DNA of 44,170 nt from an uncultured Bacilli bacterium (GTDB lineage Bacteria > Bacillota_I > Bacilli_A > RF39 > UBA660). Below are positions 9,022-18,556 of the stretch, in pieces. Each line of letters starts with the position of its first letter. The first letter of the stretch is position 1. Under the pieces are notes generated by a model. The model made no database searches and was not told the DNA's origin. It saw only the letters and a list, made by a program, of their open reading frames with translations. The stretch covers positions 1-44,170 of the forward strand of contig CALVOU010000005.1 in NCBI GenBank assembly GCA_944350365.1, read 5' to 3'. The position numbers and the translations under genes are program-made.

Positions 9022-9022
<1 letters not shown>
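8510..9022 (-). CDS. Unknown 170-aa protein at the end of the pcrA-ligA operon
   Basis: I place the start at the ATG 9020-9022, which overlaps the ligA stop (TAATG) and has GGAGG eight bases upstream. A longer frame inside ligA exists but lacks support. The product is acidic, soluble and without signal or membrane segments (begins MDHYKITFIHGDQFENKG). I recognise no family. Tight coupling to ligA and the pcrA operon suggests co-expression with DNA repair genes, but gives no function. Confidence 0.65.
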
Positions 9023-11016
<1,994 letters not shown>

Positions 11017-11493
11017 TTATTCTTGGTTTTGAGTATCCTCTTTTTCTCCGCTTGGTACTAATACGCCATTTTCATTGATATCGATTGTTTTATTCCATTC
11101 GCCTAATTCTTCATCGACAATTTTTTCTACTACTGCGTTATATGTGGATTCTGTCTCATAAGGACCATATACATCTTCATTCTTGGCATCGATAATATAG
11201 AATAATACTGATACACTATCCTCAGTATTGTCTAAAGCCTTTAACCCGATGTAGTTATCGCTTGTTTGAAACTCGGCGATATATTCTTCTATTCCTATTG
11301 TTTTACCTTCTAATTCGATTTCTAAATTTCCTTCTACTTCTTTACCAATCACCATCTCGGTATCATTGATTTTTTTTAGTTCGTATCCTTGAGGAAGATC
11401 TGTGTATGTCCAACCTGTCGAAAATAAACTACACCCGGATAAAAAGAACAATGTAGTGATAAAAATTAGAAATAATACTAACTTCTTTCCCAT
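11017..11493 (-). CDS. Small lipoprotein of unknown function
   Basis: 158 residues with a clear lipoprotein signal: basic start, hydrophobic core and lipobox LSGC with cysteine at about residue 21. The mature domain is acidic and small. It overlaps the 3' end of the nucleotidyltransferase gene by 16 bases and sits directly upstream of ligA. Bacillus also has a lipoprotein gene near pcrA-ligA, but I see no clear similarity to that family here. Confidence 0.75.
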   Translation of the reverse strand: MGKKLVLFLIFITTLFFLSGCSLFSTGWTYTDLPQGYELKKINDTEMVIGKEVEGNLEIELEGKTIGIEEYIAEFQTSDNYIGLKALDNTEDSVSVLFYIIDAKNEDVYGPYETESTYNAVVEKIVDEELGEWNKTIDINENGVLVPSGEKEDTQNQE

Positions 11494-12401
11494 AAGTTCT
11501 CTGGATATTCTCCTTCTTCAATCATTTTTCGTAAAGCTTTAACAACCGGTTCTGTATCTTCTTTATAAGTTACGCCAATCCATTTTGCGGTTGTCGGTAA
11601 TACTTCTACTGTAGCGTATCCATCTGAAATTGCGTTACTTAAAACATCAGGAATTAGAAATTCACAAGAAGTGAGATCCTCGGCATGGGTTTGAAAAAAT
11701 TGATTCATTTGACTTTCGATATAAGAAAAAATCGACGGAGTAAACACAAGCATATTCATGGAAACTAAAGTGTTTTTATCTACAGAAAAACGAGGTTTAC
11801 CACTTAATGGTTCAGCTTCTATCTTTCCATTTATTTTTTCTACTTTACTTTCAATTAATTCGGTTAAATAATTATTTTTACTTTTACAAACACCTCTTTT
11901 TACTGACCCATTTTCTGTTAGCGTATTTTCTACATTATAGCCAACTAAAGCATATTGATTTTTTGAAGTAGAAGTTTTTTGTTTTAAAAATTCCGCCGCA
12001 GTTTTGAAAGCATCATAGCCATAGAAGTCATCGGCATTGATTACGACAAAATTTTCCATTATTTTATCCTTCGCGCAAAGTATCGCATGAGCAGTTCCCC
12101 ATGGTTTTTTTCGCTCTTGAGGAATCTTAACCCATGCTGGTATTTCGGTTTGTTTTTGAAATGCGTATTCTACAGGAATAATTCGTTCTATTCTTTTTCC
12201 TATCGTGTCTTTAAAATCCTGTAAGTTTTCTTCTTTAATGATAAATACTACTTTAGTAAATCCCGCTCTTATCGCATCATAAACAGAATAATCTGTCAAA
12301 AATTCTCCACTTGGTCCAAATGGTTCGATTTGTTTTAATCCTCCAAAACGGCTTCCCATTCCGGCAGCCATGATTAATAATGTCATGTTTTCTTTTTCCA
12401 T
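11478..12401 (-). CDS. Nucleotidyltransferase (sugar-phosphate NTP transferase fold)
   Basis: 307 residues. The start LLIMAAGMGSRFGGLKQIEPFGPSG is the nucleotide-binding G-x-G-x-R-F-G-G-x-K motif of NTP-transferase enzymes. GTAHAILCAKD and the metal-binding FVVINADDFYG complete the active site. The exact substrate cannot be read from sequence; choline-, sugar- or other phosphate-activating roles are possible. It lies in the pcrA-ligA operon, two bases after the 135-aa gene, with a clean AGGAG site. Confidence 0.85.
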   Translation of the reverse strand: MEKENMTLLIMAAGMGSRFGGLKQIEPFGPSGEFLTDYSVYDAIRAGFTKVVFIIKEENLQDFKDTIGKRIERIIPVEYAFQKQTEIPAWVKIPQERKKPWGTAHAILCAKDKIMENFVVINADDFYGYDAFKTAAEFLKQKTSTSKNQYALVGYNVENTLTENGSVKRGVCKSKNNYLTELIESKVEKINGKIEAEPLSGKPRFSVDKNTLVSMNMLVFTPSIFSYIESQMNQFFQTHAEDLTSCEFLIPDVLSNAISDGYATVEVLPTTAKWIGVTYKEDTEPVVKALRKMIEEGEYPENLWERS

Positions 12402-12402
12402 T

Positions 12403-12810
12403 TTATCTCCTTTTTCTTAAGTATTTATTTGGTTCATTCTTAGCGTTAATGTTTTGTCTTAACATTTCTAAACTATCTTCAAGATGTTCCCCTTTACCTG
12501 ATAAGATAACAGTATCTTTTTTTAAATCATTATAGGGACCAGTAACTTCTCGTTTGATGATATCGGCATGAATTTTATTGTCTGTTAATTGGTAACTACA
12601 ACGCAAAAAAGTATCCTGAAAATTTAATAATGGTCTTATCGCATCGAGTAAGTCTTTAGGGAGCAGATAAATACTTACTTCTTCTATTTTCTCGATTCGA
12701 TAAGGGTGTATTTGCTTCAAGCAACAGGCACTTAAATTGTCATTAAACTGTTTAGAAACGAGTAATTGTTTTCCACTAGTTAACGCTACTTCAATATTCA
12801 TTAGACTCAT
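12403..12810 (-). CDS. Unknown 135-aa protein
   Basis: A soluble protein without signal or TM segment, between pcrA (10-base gap) and the nucleotidyltransferase. The ATG at 12810 has a GGGAG site. Two adjacent cysteines (ACCLKQ) near residue 29 and a basic end (KYLRKRR) are the only notable marks. I recognise no family. Its position between repair and sugar-activating genes does not settle its role. Confidence 0.65.
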   Translation of the reverse strand: MSLMNIEVALTSGKQLLVSKQFNDNLSACCLKQIHPYRIEKIEEVSIYLLPKDLLDAIRPLLNFQDTFLRCSYQLTDNKIHADIIKREVTGPYNDLKKDTVILSGKGEHLEDSLEMLRQNINAKNEPNKYLRKRR

Positions 12811-12819
12811 TTTTTCTCC

Positions 12820-14928
12820 CTACACTTTCTTAATACTTTTATGGTTTTTCATCAACTTCTTTATCCCATAAGGGCTCTTAAAGGCAATACTAATTAAGGT
12901 ATTGGTTACTTCGACAACCCTACCAGCCCCAAAGATATCGTGATAGGCAAAGTCCCCAACTTTCCAGTTGACATCCTCTTGGTGATAATTTTCTTCATGA
13001 TTGGTTTTTATGTGAACTTCTTCTTTATCTAGTTGTGGTTTCTTTCCTTCTGTCATGATCAAATCTTCTTCGATTTCTTGAATAAACCTGCTTGGTGGAT
13101 TTACTTGATCTCTACCAAATAATACCCTTTTTCTCGCATTTAATAGATATAATTTTTCTTTAGCCCTAGTAATCGCTACATAAGCTAATCTTCTTTCTTC
13201 TTCGATTCCCCCACTATCCATTAAGGAATTAATATGTGGGAAGATTCCTTCTTCTAACCCGATGACAAAAACATAGTCGAATTCCAATCCTTTAACAGAA
13301 TGTACTGTCATGAGACTCACTTTATTCTTTGGATCCTGATAATCATCTCGGTCACTGACTAAACTAATTTGATATAAGAAATCTTCTAGTGAGACTAAGC
13401 CATATTCATCTTCAAAACTTTTGGTTACCGTTTTAAATTCTTCCAAGTTTTCTAGATGGTTTTCTGCTTCGAGTGTTTTTTCGTTTTCTAATTCTTTTTT
13501 CATTCCCGTTGTTTCTAAAACTAAGTCAATCAATTCTGTTAACGTACTTTTTTCAGCCTCTTTTTTTAGTTTTTCAATTAAATTTTTAAATTCTAATTCT
13601 TTACCAGAATCAATCGCTTCATATAAACTAATCTGTTCTTGATTCTTTTTTTCGGTTAATTTCTCTATCGTTCTTAACCCAATTCCTCTTTTGGGTACAT
13701 TGATGATTCTCTCCAAAGAAACATCATCTTTACTATTAAAAATCAAACGCAAATAGGCAATTAAATCTTTAATTTCTTTACGATTATAGAAAGTCATTCC
13801 CCCTACGATTCGATATGGAATGCTTTGTTTCATCAATTCTTCTTCGACTGTGCGAGACTGGGCATTGGTTCGATAAAGGATTACTATCTCTTCTGGATTT
13901 GTTCCGTTCGCTAGTAGTTCCTTGATATGATTCGCTACATACGAAGCTTCATCTTTTTCACTCTCGGCACGATAATAAGTAATTTTATCTCCTTTTCCTT
14001 TAGTACTCCACAAATTTTTCTCTTTCCGTTCACGATTATGTTTAATTACTTGATTGGCAGCATCCAAAATATTAGAAGTCGAACGATAATTTTGTTCCAA
14101 CTTGATCGTTGTGGCGTCTTTGTAATCTTTTTCAAAATTTAAAATATTACGGTAGTTAGCCCCTCTAAACGAATAGATAGATTGTGATTCATCACCGACA
14201 ACACAAATGTTTCGAAATTTAGCACTCAACATCTTGGTTAACATATACTGAGCTTCATTGGTATCTTGGTATTCATCAATTAATATATATTGAAAGCGCT
14301 GTTGATATTTTTCTAAAATATCTTTGTTTTCTCTAAATAACCTTATCGGTAAAATTAATAAATCATCAAAATCAACAGAGTTATTTTCTCGTAGCGTCTT
14401 TTCATATTCATAATAAACGGTCAATACTACTTTTTCAAAATCAGTTGATGCGTGGTGTTCATACATGACTGGAGTCACCATTTCATTTTTACAACCACTA
14501 ATTTTACTTTTAATGGCATTAGGATGATATTCCTTTGGATCTAAGTTCAATCGTTTCAAAATCCGTTTAATTACGCTTAATGAATCATCACTATCTAAAA
14601 TACAAAAATTCTTTTCATAACCTAAATAAGCATAATTTTCTCGTAAAATCTTTAAACCAAACGAGTGAAAAGTAGATACTTGGACAATATTAGCTACTTC
14701 ACCCACTAGTGTAGTTAACCTTGTTTTCATTTCTTTAGCGGCTTTATTCGTAAAAGTAATCGCTAAAATATGGTAAGGGTCCACTTCTTTTTCCTCAATT
14801 AAATAGGCAATTCTCGTCGTTAATACCCGAGTTTTTCCACTTCCAGCACCAGCTAGAATAAGTAATGGACCTTCTGTTTTTAATACGGCTTCTTTCTGAT
14901 TTTCGTTTAAGTTATCTATATTTATCAT
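12820..14928 (-). CDS. pcrA: ATP-dependent DNA helicase PcrA/UvrD
   Basis: 702 residues of a superfamily 1A helicase. NENQKEAVLKTEGPLLILAGAGSGKTRVLTTRI is the Q motif plus Walker A. YILIDEYQDTN is motif II, VVGDESQSIYSFRGA motif III, and VSLMTVHSVKGLEFDYVFVIGLEEGIFPH motif V/VI. The end, VGDFAYHDIFGAGRVVEV, is the tudor-like RNA-polymerase-contacting tail found in PcrA. It works in repair, plasmid replication and removal of RecA filaments. It heads the operon that continues to ligA. Confidence 0.97.
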   Translation of the reverse strand: MINIDNLNENQKEAVLKTEGPLLILAGAGSGKTRVLTTRIAYLIEEKEVDPYHILAITFTNKAAKEMKTRLTTLVGEVANIVQVSTFHSFGLKILRENYAYLGYEKNFCILDSDDSLSVIKRILKRLNLDPKEYHPNAIKSKISGCKNEMVTPVMYEHHASTDFEKVVLTVYYEYEKTLRENNSVDFDDLLILPIRLFRENKDILEKYQQRFQYILIDEYQDTNEAQYMLTKMLSAKFRNICVVGDESQSIYSFRGANYRNILNFEKDYKDATTIKLEQNYRSTSNILDAANQVIKHNRERKEKNLWSTKGKGDKITYYRAESEKDEASYVANHIKELLANGTNPEEIVILYRTNAQSRTVEEELMKQSIPYRIVGGMTFYNRKEIKDLIAYLRLIFNSKDDVSLERIINVPKRGIGLRTIEKLTEKKNQEQISLYEAIDSGKELEFKNLIEKLKKEAEKSTLTELIDLVLETTGMKKELENEKTLEAENHLENLEEFKTVTKSFEDEYGLVSLEDFLYQISLVSDRDDYQDPKNKVSLMTVHSVKGLEFDYVFVIGLEEGIFPHINSLMDSGGIEEERRLAYVAITRAKEKLYLLNARKRVLFGRDQVNPPSRFIQEIEEDLIMTEGKKPQLDKEEVHIKTNHEENYHQEDVNWKVGDFAYHDIFGAGRVVEVTNTLISIAFKSPYGIKKLMKNHKSIKKV

Positions 14929-14948
14929 GTTCTTATCTCCTTAAAGCT

Positions 14949-14954
14949 ATTATA
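14949..14954 (-). promoter_or_regulatory. -10 element of the pcrA promoter
   Basis: TATAAT on the minus strand lies 21 bases before the pcrA ATG, with AAGGAG between them. The -35 is poor. Confidence 0.45.
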
Positions 14955-15010
14955 CTATAAGACGTATTTTTTAGAAAGTAAATGGCCCCTTTTTCTCCTA
15001 ATTTAAGCAA

Positions 15011-15316
15011 TTATTCTTCTTGCAACAACAGATAAAACATTAAGTATTTTATGTTTTCCTTGCTTTTTAATTTTATTTTTCTCTTTCTCACTTCTGTTAC
15101 TATATAAACATAGTCTGACGGAGTAGAAATCAGTAAGCTATCGATACTTACATCAAAATAATCGGCAATACTTTTTAACGTAGCTACACCAGGATTGTGT
15201 CCCTTAAAAATGTATAATAATGTCGTATAATGTAAATCACATACCTCAGCTAATTGTGGATAACTAGTGATTCCTTGTTCTAACATCAATTGATCAATAT
15301 ATTTTCGATTTACCAT
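15011..15316 (-). CDS. XRE-family small DNA-binding regulator
   Basis: 101 residues from the ATG at 15314-15316 (GAAGGGA site upstream); a TTG at 15340 would add eight residues. Residues about 7-60 form a Cro/CI-type helix-turn-helix: SYPQLAEVCDLHYTTLLYIFKG for the two core helices, then TLKSIADYFDVSIDSLL. The C-terminal third is basic and unlike known effector domains. It stands alone between pcrA and recX, so the target genes are not evident; autoregulation is typical for such proteins. Confidence 0.82.
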   Translation of the reverse strand: MVNRKYIDQLMLEQGITSYPQLAEVCDLHYTTLLYIFKGHNPGVATLKSIADYFDVSIDSLLISTPSDYVYIVTEVRKRKIKLKSKENIKYLMFYLLLQEE

Positions 15317-15396
15317 ACTATATACTTCCCTTCTTCTCAAATTCTAATCATCAGAAGGAAAAGTGTAAATATTTTTTGGAAAAATTACAAAATTTT

Positions 15397-16140
15397 CTAT
15401 TCTTCTTTTCGAAATCCTTTTTGATATAATTTTTGTTTTATTCGCCACTCCAATTCTTTACCTTGGTATTTTTTACTTAATTTTTGAAATAGTTTTTGAT
15501 ATTCTTCTTGATATAAATTCGTATCATCTACTTCTATTTTAGAAAGCTCATATTGATATATGGAAGCATGGTAGCCTAATCTTTCTAAATCCATCTTTAG
15601 TTTTTGTTTTAACCTAGTACTACTTTTTCGTTTATTTATCCGTAATTGTTTCTGGATATAATTTTGTACTTTTTCTTGTTCTAATTCTTCGTTAAAACAA
15701 ACTAAAGCACGCTCTATTTCTTCATCGTTGATTTCATTTTTTCTTAATTCATCCGCTATTTTTAAAGGGCCATCCATAGAAAGGACCATTCTATCATGAA
15801 CAAAAGCATCGGCATAAATACTCTCTTGTAAATAGCCTTGACGGCTTAATATTTCTAAAACCTGTTCTATTTTTTTGGCGTCAACCTGTTTTTGTTTTAA
15901 ATAAGTAGCGATTTCTTTTTTGCTTCGCATTTTGATCTTCAAATAATTTAGGGCTACTGTATATAATTGATAGGTTTCATTTTCTTGTTGGATCTGTTCT
16001 AGTTGTTTGGTATCTACTTCTTTACTTCTTAATAATTCATATTTTAATATTAAATCTTCATGGGCGAGAATCTCTTCGCCATTTTCTAAGACAAACTTAA
16101 CCATGCCGTCTTTTCGTTTTTTAAAATGAACGATTTTCAT
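15397..16140 (-). CDS. recX: RecX regulatory protein
   Basis: 247 residues from the ATG at 16138-16140, chosen because GGGGTGGT sits seven bases upstream; a longer frame to 16206 would run into rpoZ. The three-helix repeats of RecX are visible: ALNYLKIKMRSKKEIATYLKQKQV, VLEILSRQGYLQESIYADAFVHDRM, and a C-terminal copy around YQEEYQKLFQKLSKKYQG and IKQKLYQKGF. RecX modulates RecA filaments. Length is normal for Firmicutes, which have long RecX proteins. A TATAAT at 16163-16168 could start it separately from rpoZ. Confidence 0.9.
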   Translation of the reverse strand: MKIVHFKKRKDGMVKFVLENGEEILAHEDLILKYELLRSKEVDTKQLEQIQQENETYQLYTVALNYLKIKMRSKKEIATYLKQKQVDAKKIEQVLEILSRQGYLQESIYADAFVHDRMVLSMDGPLKIADELRKNEINDEEIERALVCFNEELEQEKVQNYIQKQLRINKRKSSTRLKQKLKMDLERLGYHASIYQYELSKIEVDDTNLYQEEYQKLFQKLSKKYQGKELEWRIKQKLYQKGFRKEE

Positions 16141-16172
16141 TCTACCACCCCTACTGATTAATATTATACCAC

Positions 16173-16198
16173 GCAAAAAGGTTAATCTCTTAACCTTT
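16173..16198 (-). terminator. Terminator of rpoZ
   Basis: Arms AAAGGTTAA (16177-16185) and TTAACCTTT (16190-16198) with a four-base loop, followed on the minus strand by T residues. The hairpin overlaps the rpoZ stop codon. Confidence 0.8.
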
Positions 16199-16390
16199 CT
16201 TGACAATAATTAAATTTTCTGCTATCTCTTCTAATGCCCTTCCCAAATTCTTTTTAGATTTGTATTTATACTCTGGCATTTGATAATGACCGGTAGCGGC
16301 CATTTGTTTACTTCTTTTACTGATAATATGAACTAATAGATATTTGGAACCGATTGTATTTAGTATTTTATCAATAGATGGATAGATCAC
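16190..16390 (-). CDS. rpoZ: RNA polymerase omega subunit
   Basis: 66 residues. PSIDKILNTIGSKYLLVHIISKRSKQM followed by KNLGRALEEIAENLI is the omega pattern, in which the first helix and the conserved A-x-R-A-R-Q-like stretch contact the beta-prime subunit. The start is GTG (16388-16390) with AAGGTGAT ahead of it. It is short but within the range for Gram-positive omega proteins. It is followed by its own terminator and then recX. Confidence 0.9.
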   Translation of the reverse strand: MIYPSIDKILNTIGSKYLLVHIISKRSKQMAATGHYQMPEYKYKSKKNLGRALEEIAENLIIVKKG

Positions 16391-16561
16391 TGTATCACCT
16401 TCCCTATACGATTATCATAAGATTATTTTCAATAGAATACAAGTGATTTACACAAATTATACAAAAATTGACACTAAGAAAAGAAGAAAAATAGTTTACA
16501 TAACAAAATTAATTTTATTTTCTTTCACTTTCTAACCATGATACGTTCTAATTGATTGAAG
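16391..16561. other. Intergenic region between rpoZ and the CotD-like gene
   Basis: Very AT-rich. On the minus strand it holds a TATAAT-like element for rpoZ near 16456-16461 without a good -35. I see no RNA gene or reading frame of note. Confidence 0.4.
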
Positions 16562-16588
16562 GCAAAAGAAAAAAGTCTTTCGACTTTT
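16562..16588 (-). terminator. Terminator of the CotD-like gene
   Basis: The stem AAAAGTC/GACTTTT with a GAAA-type loop (16571-16588) is followed on the minus strand by TTCTTTT. It overlaps the stop codon. Confidence 0.8.
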
Positions 16589-16937
16589 ATCTGAAATTAC
16601 AACAAGAGCCACATTGTACTTCACTACATACGTTTTCTTCACAGCATGAGTAAGATGGCTGGTAAGTATGTTTGAAAACATGATGATTAATTACTCTAGT
16701 ACGCATTGGACAAACGTGTGGAACTTGATGGACAAATGTACGGTTAACTACTCTTTCTTGCATTGGTTCGATGATTGGTCGTCCGATACTACCACCCATC
16801 ATCGTATTATTGGCCATATTCATTGCAGGGGCCATTTGATTATTATTGATATCGATATCTAAGTCAACTGCCATATTGTCTGCATTAAATTCATTGTTGA
16901 TCGTATTTTGTCTATCATAACAACAATTTCTAAACAT
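16587..16937 (-). CDS. CotD-like spore coat protein
   Basis: 116 residues, Asn/Met-rich in the first half and Cys/His-rich in the second. The stretch VVNRTFVHQVPHVCPMRTR followed by VINHHVFKHTYQPSYSCCEE resembles the His/Val/Pro-rich core of CotD-family coat proteins. Cysteine pairs (CC at 5-6, CCEE, CC near the end) fit cross-linking in a coat. A strong AGGAGG precedes the ATG. Upstream, AATATGATA resembles a mother-cell sigma -10, but this is weak. If correct, the host can probably form spores. Confidence 0.72.
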   Translation of the reverse strand: MFRNCCYDRQNTINNEFNADNMAVDLDIDINNNQMAPAMNMANNTMMGGSIGRPIIEPMQERVVNRTFVHQVPHVCPMRTRVINHHVFKHTYQPSYSCCEENVCSEVQCGSCCNFR

Positions 16938-17018
16938 TATTTTTTCCTCCTATCTAGTTTATCATATTCAGATAGAGAAAACGTTACTAATTTCTTCGCC
17001 CATATTTTCTTTTATTTT

Positions 17019-18326
17019 TTAGAAAGGTAGCTTCATGTTGCCATTCGCCATTTGTTTCATCATTTTTTTCATTTGTTCAAATTGAGTTAGTAATTTATTT
17101 ACTTCTTGAACGGATAATCCACACCCTTTCGCAATTCGTGTCTTGCGACTGGCTTTAATGATTTCTGGTTTTTTTCTTTCTAAAGGTGTCATCGATAAAA
17201 TAATTGCTTCTACATGAGCCATTTGTTTAGGATCAATATTGATATTATTTAAACCCATTTTTTTCGCACCAGGTAGTAATTTAATTAGATTTTCTAATGG
17301 TCCTAATTTTTTGATTTGTTTCATCTGTTTCAAGAAGTCTTCTAAATCAAATTTACCGGACTGCATTTTCTTAGCTGCTGACAATGCTTCTTCCTCATCG
17401 ATTTCTTCAGTAGCTTTCTCTACCAAGGAAATGATATCTCCCATACCGAGAATACGACCGGCCATTCGTTCGGGATCAAATTTATCTAGACCATCCATCT
17501 TTTCGCTGAGGCCGATAAATTTGATTGGTACGTTGGTTAGATGTCTAACGGATAACGCTACACCACCTCTAGTATCTCCATCTAATTTAGTTAATACTAC
17601 TCCGGTTAATGGTAAATTCTCGTTAAACCCTTCGATAACATTGATGGCATCTTGTCCCATCATGGAATCAATCACTAATAAAATCTCTTGAGGTTGAATT
17701 GCTTCATTTAATTCTTTTAATTCATCCATTAATTCTTCATCGATATGAAGACGTCCGGCGGTATCGATTAATACATAATCAAAATGATTTTCTTTAGCAT
17801 AATCAAGGGCATGTTTCGCAATTTCTACCGGGTCTTTCTTTCCTTCTTCGTATACCTCGATATTTAATTCTTTGCCAATTTGTTTTAACTGCTCAATTGC
17901 CGCAGGTCGATATACATCTCCGGCTACTAATAGAGGCTTTTTGGCATGTTTTTTTCGTAAAAAACTGGCTAACTTACCAATCGTGGTTGTCTTACCACTA
18001 CCTTGTAACCCAACTAACATTAAAATTGCGGGGTTTCCTTTTACATTTAATTCTTCGACATTACCACCTAGTAATTCGGTAAGTTCATCTTTGACAATTT
18101 TTACAAATAAGTCACCCGGTTTAATACTTTTCTTTACTTCTTCCCCTAGAGCTTTCTCTTTTACGTTATTGGTGAATTCTTTAACTACTCTATAGTTTAC
18201 ATCAGCTTCTAGTAAAGCAAGTCGAATTTCTCTCATCATATCACTGATATTATCTTCAGTAATTTTTCCATATCCTTTTATTTTATGAAGAGCATTTTGT
18301 AATCTATCTCCTAATGTTTCAAACAT
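17019..18326 (-). CDS. ffh: Signal recognition particle protein Ffh
   Basis: 435 residues: an N domain (FETLGDRLQNALHKIKGYGKITEDNI), a GTPase G domain with GLQGSGKTTTIGKLA near residue 105, DTAGRLHIDEELM and TKLDGDTRGG, then a methionine-rich M domain ending FEQMKKMMKQMANGN that binds signal peptides and 4.5S RNA. It delivers nascent membrane proteins to FtsY. It is transcribed alone here, not directly after ylxM as in many Firmicutes. Confidence 0.98.
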   Translation of the reverse strand: MFETLGDRLQNALHKIKGYGKITEDNISDMMREIRLALLEADVNYRVVKEFTNNVKEKALGEEVKKSIKPGDLFVKIVKDELTELLGGNVEELNVKGNPAILMLVGLQGSGKTTTIGKLASFLRKKHAKKPLLVAGDVYRPAAIEQLKQIGKELNIEVYEEGKKDPVEIAKHALDYAKENHFDYVLIDTAGRLHIDEELMDELKELNEAIQPQEILLVIDSMMGQDAINVIEGFNENLPLTGVVLTKLDGDTRGGVALSVRHLTNVPIKFIGLSEKMDGLDKFDPERMAGRILGMGDIISLVEKATEEIDEEEALSAAKKMQSGKFDLEDFLKQMKQIKKLGPLENLIKLLPGAKKMGLNNINIDPKQMAHVEAIILSMTPLERKKPEIIKASRKTRIAKGCGLSVQEVNKLLTQFEQMKKMMKQMANGNMKLPF

Positions 18327-18353
18327 TTTATCTCCTCCTTATTTCGCATTTAT

Positions 18354-18382
18354 ATTATAACGTAATTTTTTCTAAATGACTA
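18354..18382 (-). promoter_or_regulatory. Promoter of ffh
   Basis: TAGTCA (18377-18382), a 17-base spacer and TATAAT (18354-18359) on the minus strand, with GGAGGAG before the ffh ATG. Confidence 0.65.
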
Positions 18383-18400
18383 GATATTTCATATGATAAG

Positions 18401-18440
18401 AAAAAAGATAGAACTAAACTTTTACTTGTTCTATTCTATC
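18401..18440 (-). terminator. Terminator downstream of the surface protein gene
   Basis: The stem ATAGAAC/GTTCTAT (18408-18414 with 18428-18434) ends on the minus strand in a run of six T. It lies about 120 bases after the surface-protein stop codon. Confidence 0.6.
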
Positions 18441-18494
18441 TAAAATGTAGCATTTTTCTGCTTATCTCCATTTTTCTTCTTTTCCTCATGTTTC

Positions 18495-18546
18495 TCTCCC
18501 CTCCACGAAAGGGTGTGGAAAGAGCAAAGTCGAGGAGCATGGGGTA
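18495..18546. other. GC-rich, foldable segment after the surface protein gene
   Basis: This 52-base segment is much richer in G and C than its surroundings. It contains inverted arms TCCAC and GTGGA around an eight-base loop, with CCCC and GGGG further out. It starts about 10 bases beyond the stop codon of the surface protein. It is too long and complex for a plain terminator and has no T-run. Function unknown. Confidence 0.45.
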
Positions 18547-18556
18547 CATTATTTCT

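Noticed and set aside
16190-16390. Unknown small ORF before recX
   Set aside because: Not left as unknown: PSIDKILN...RALEEIAENLI identifies it as the omega subunit.
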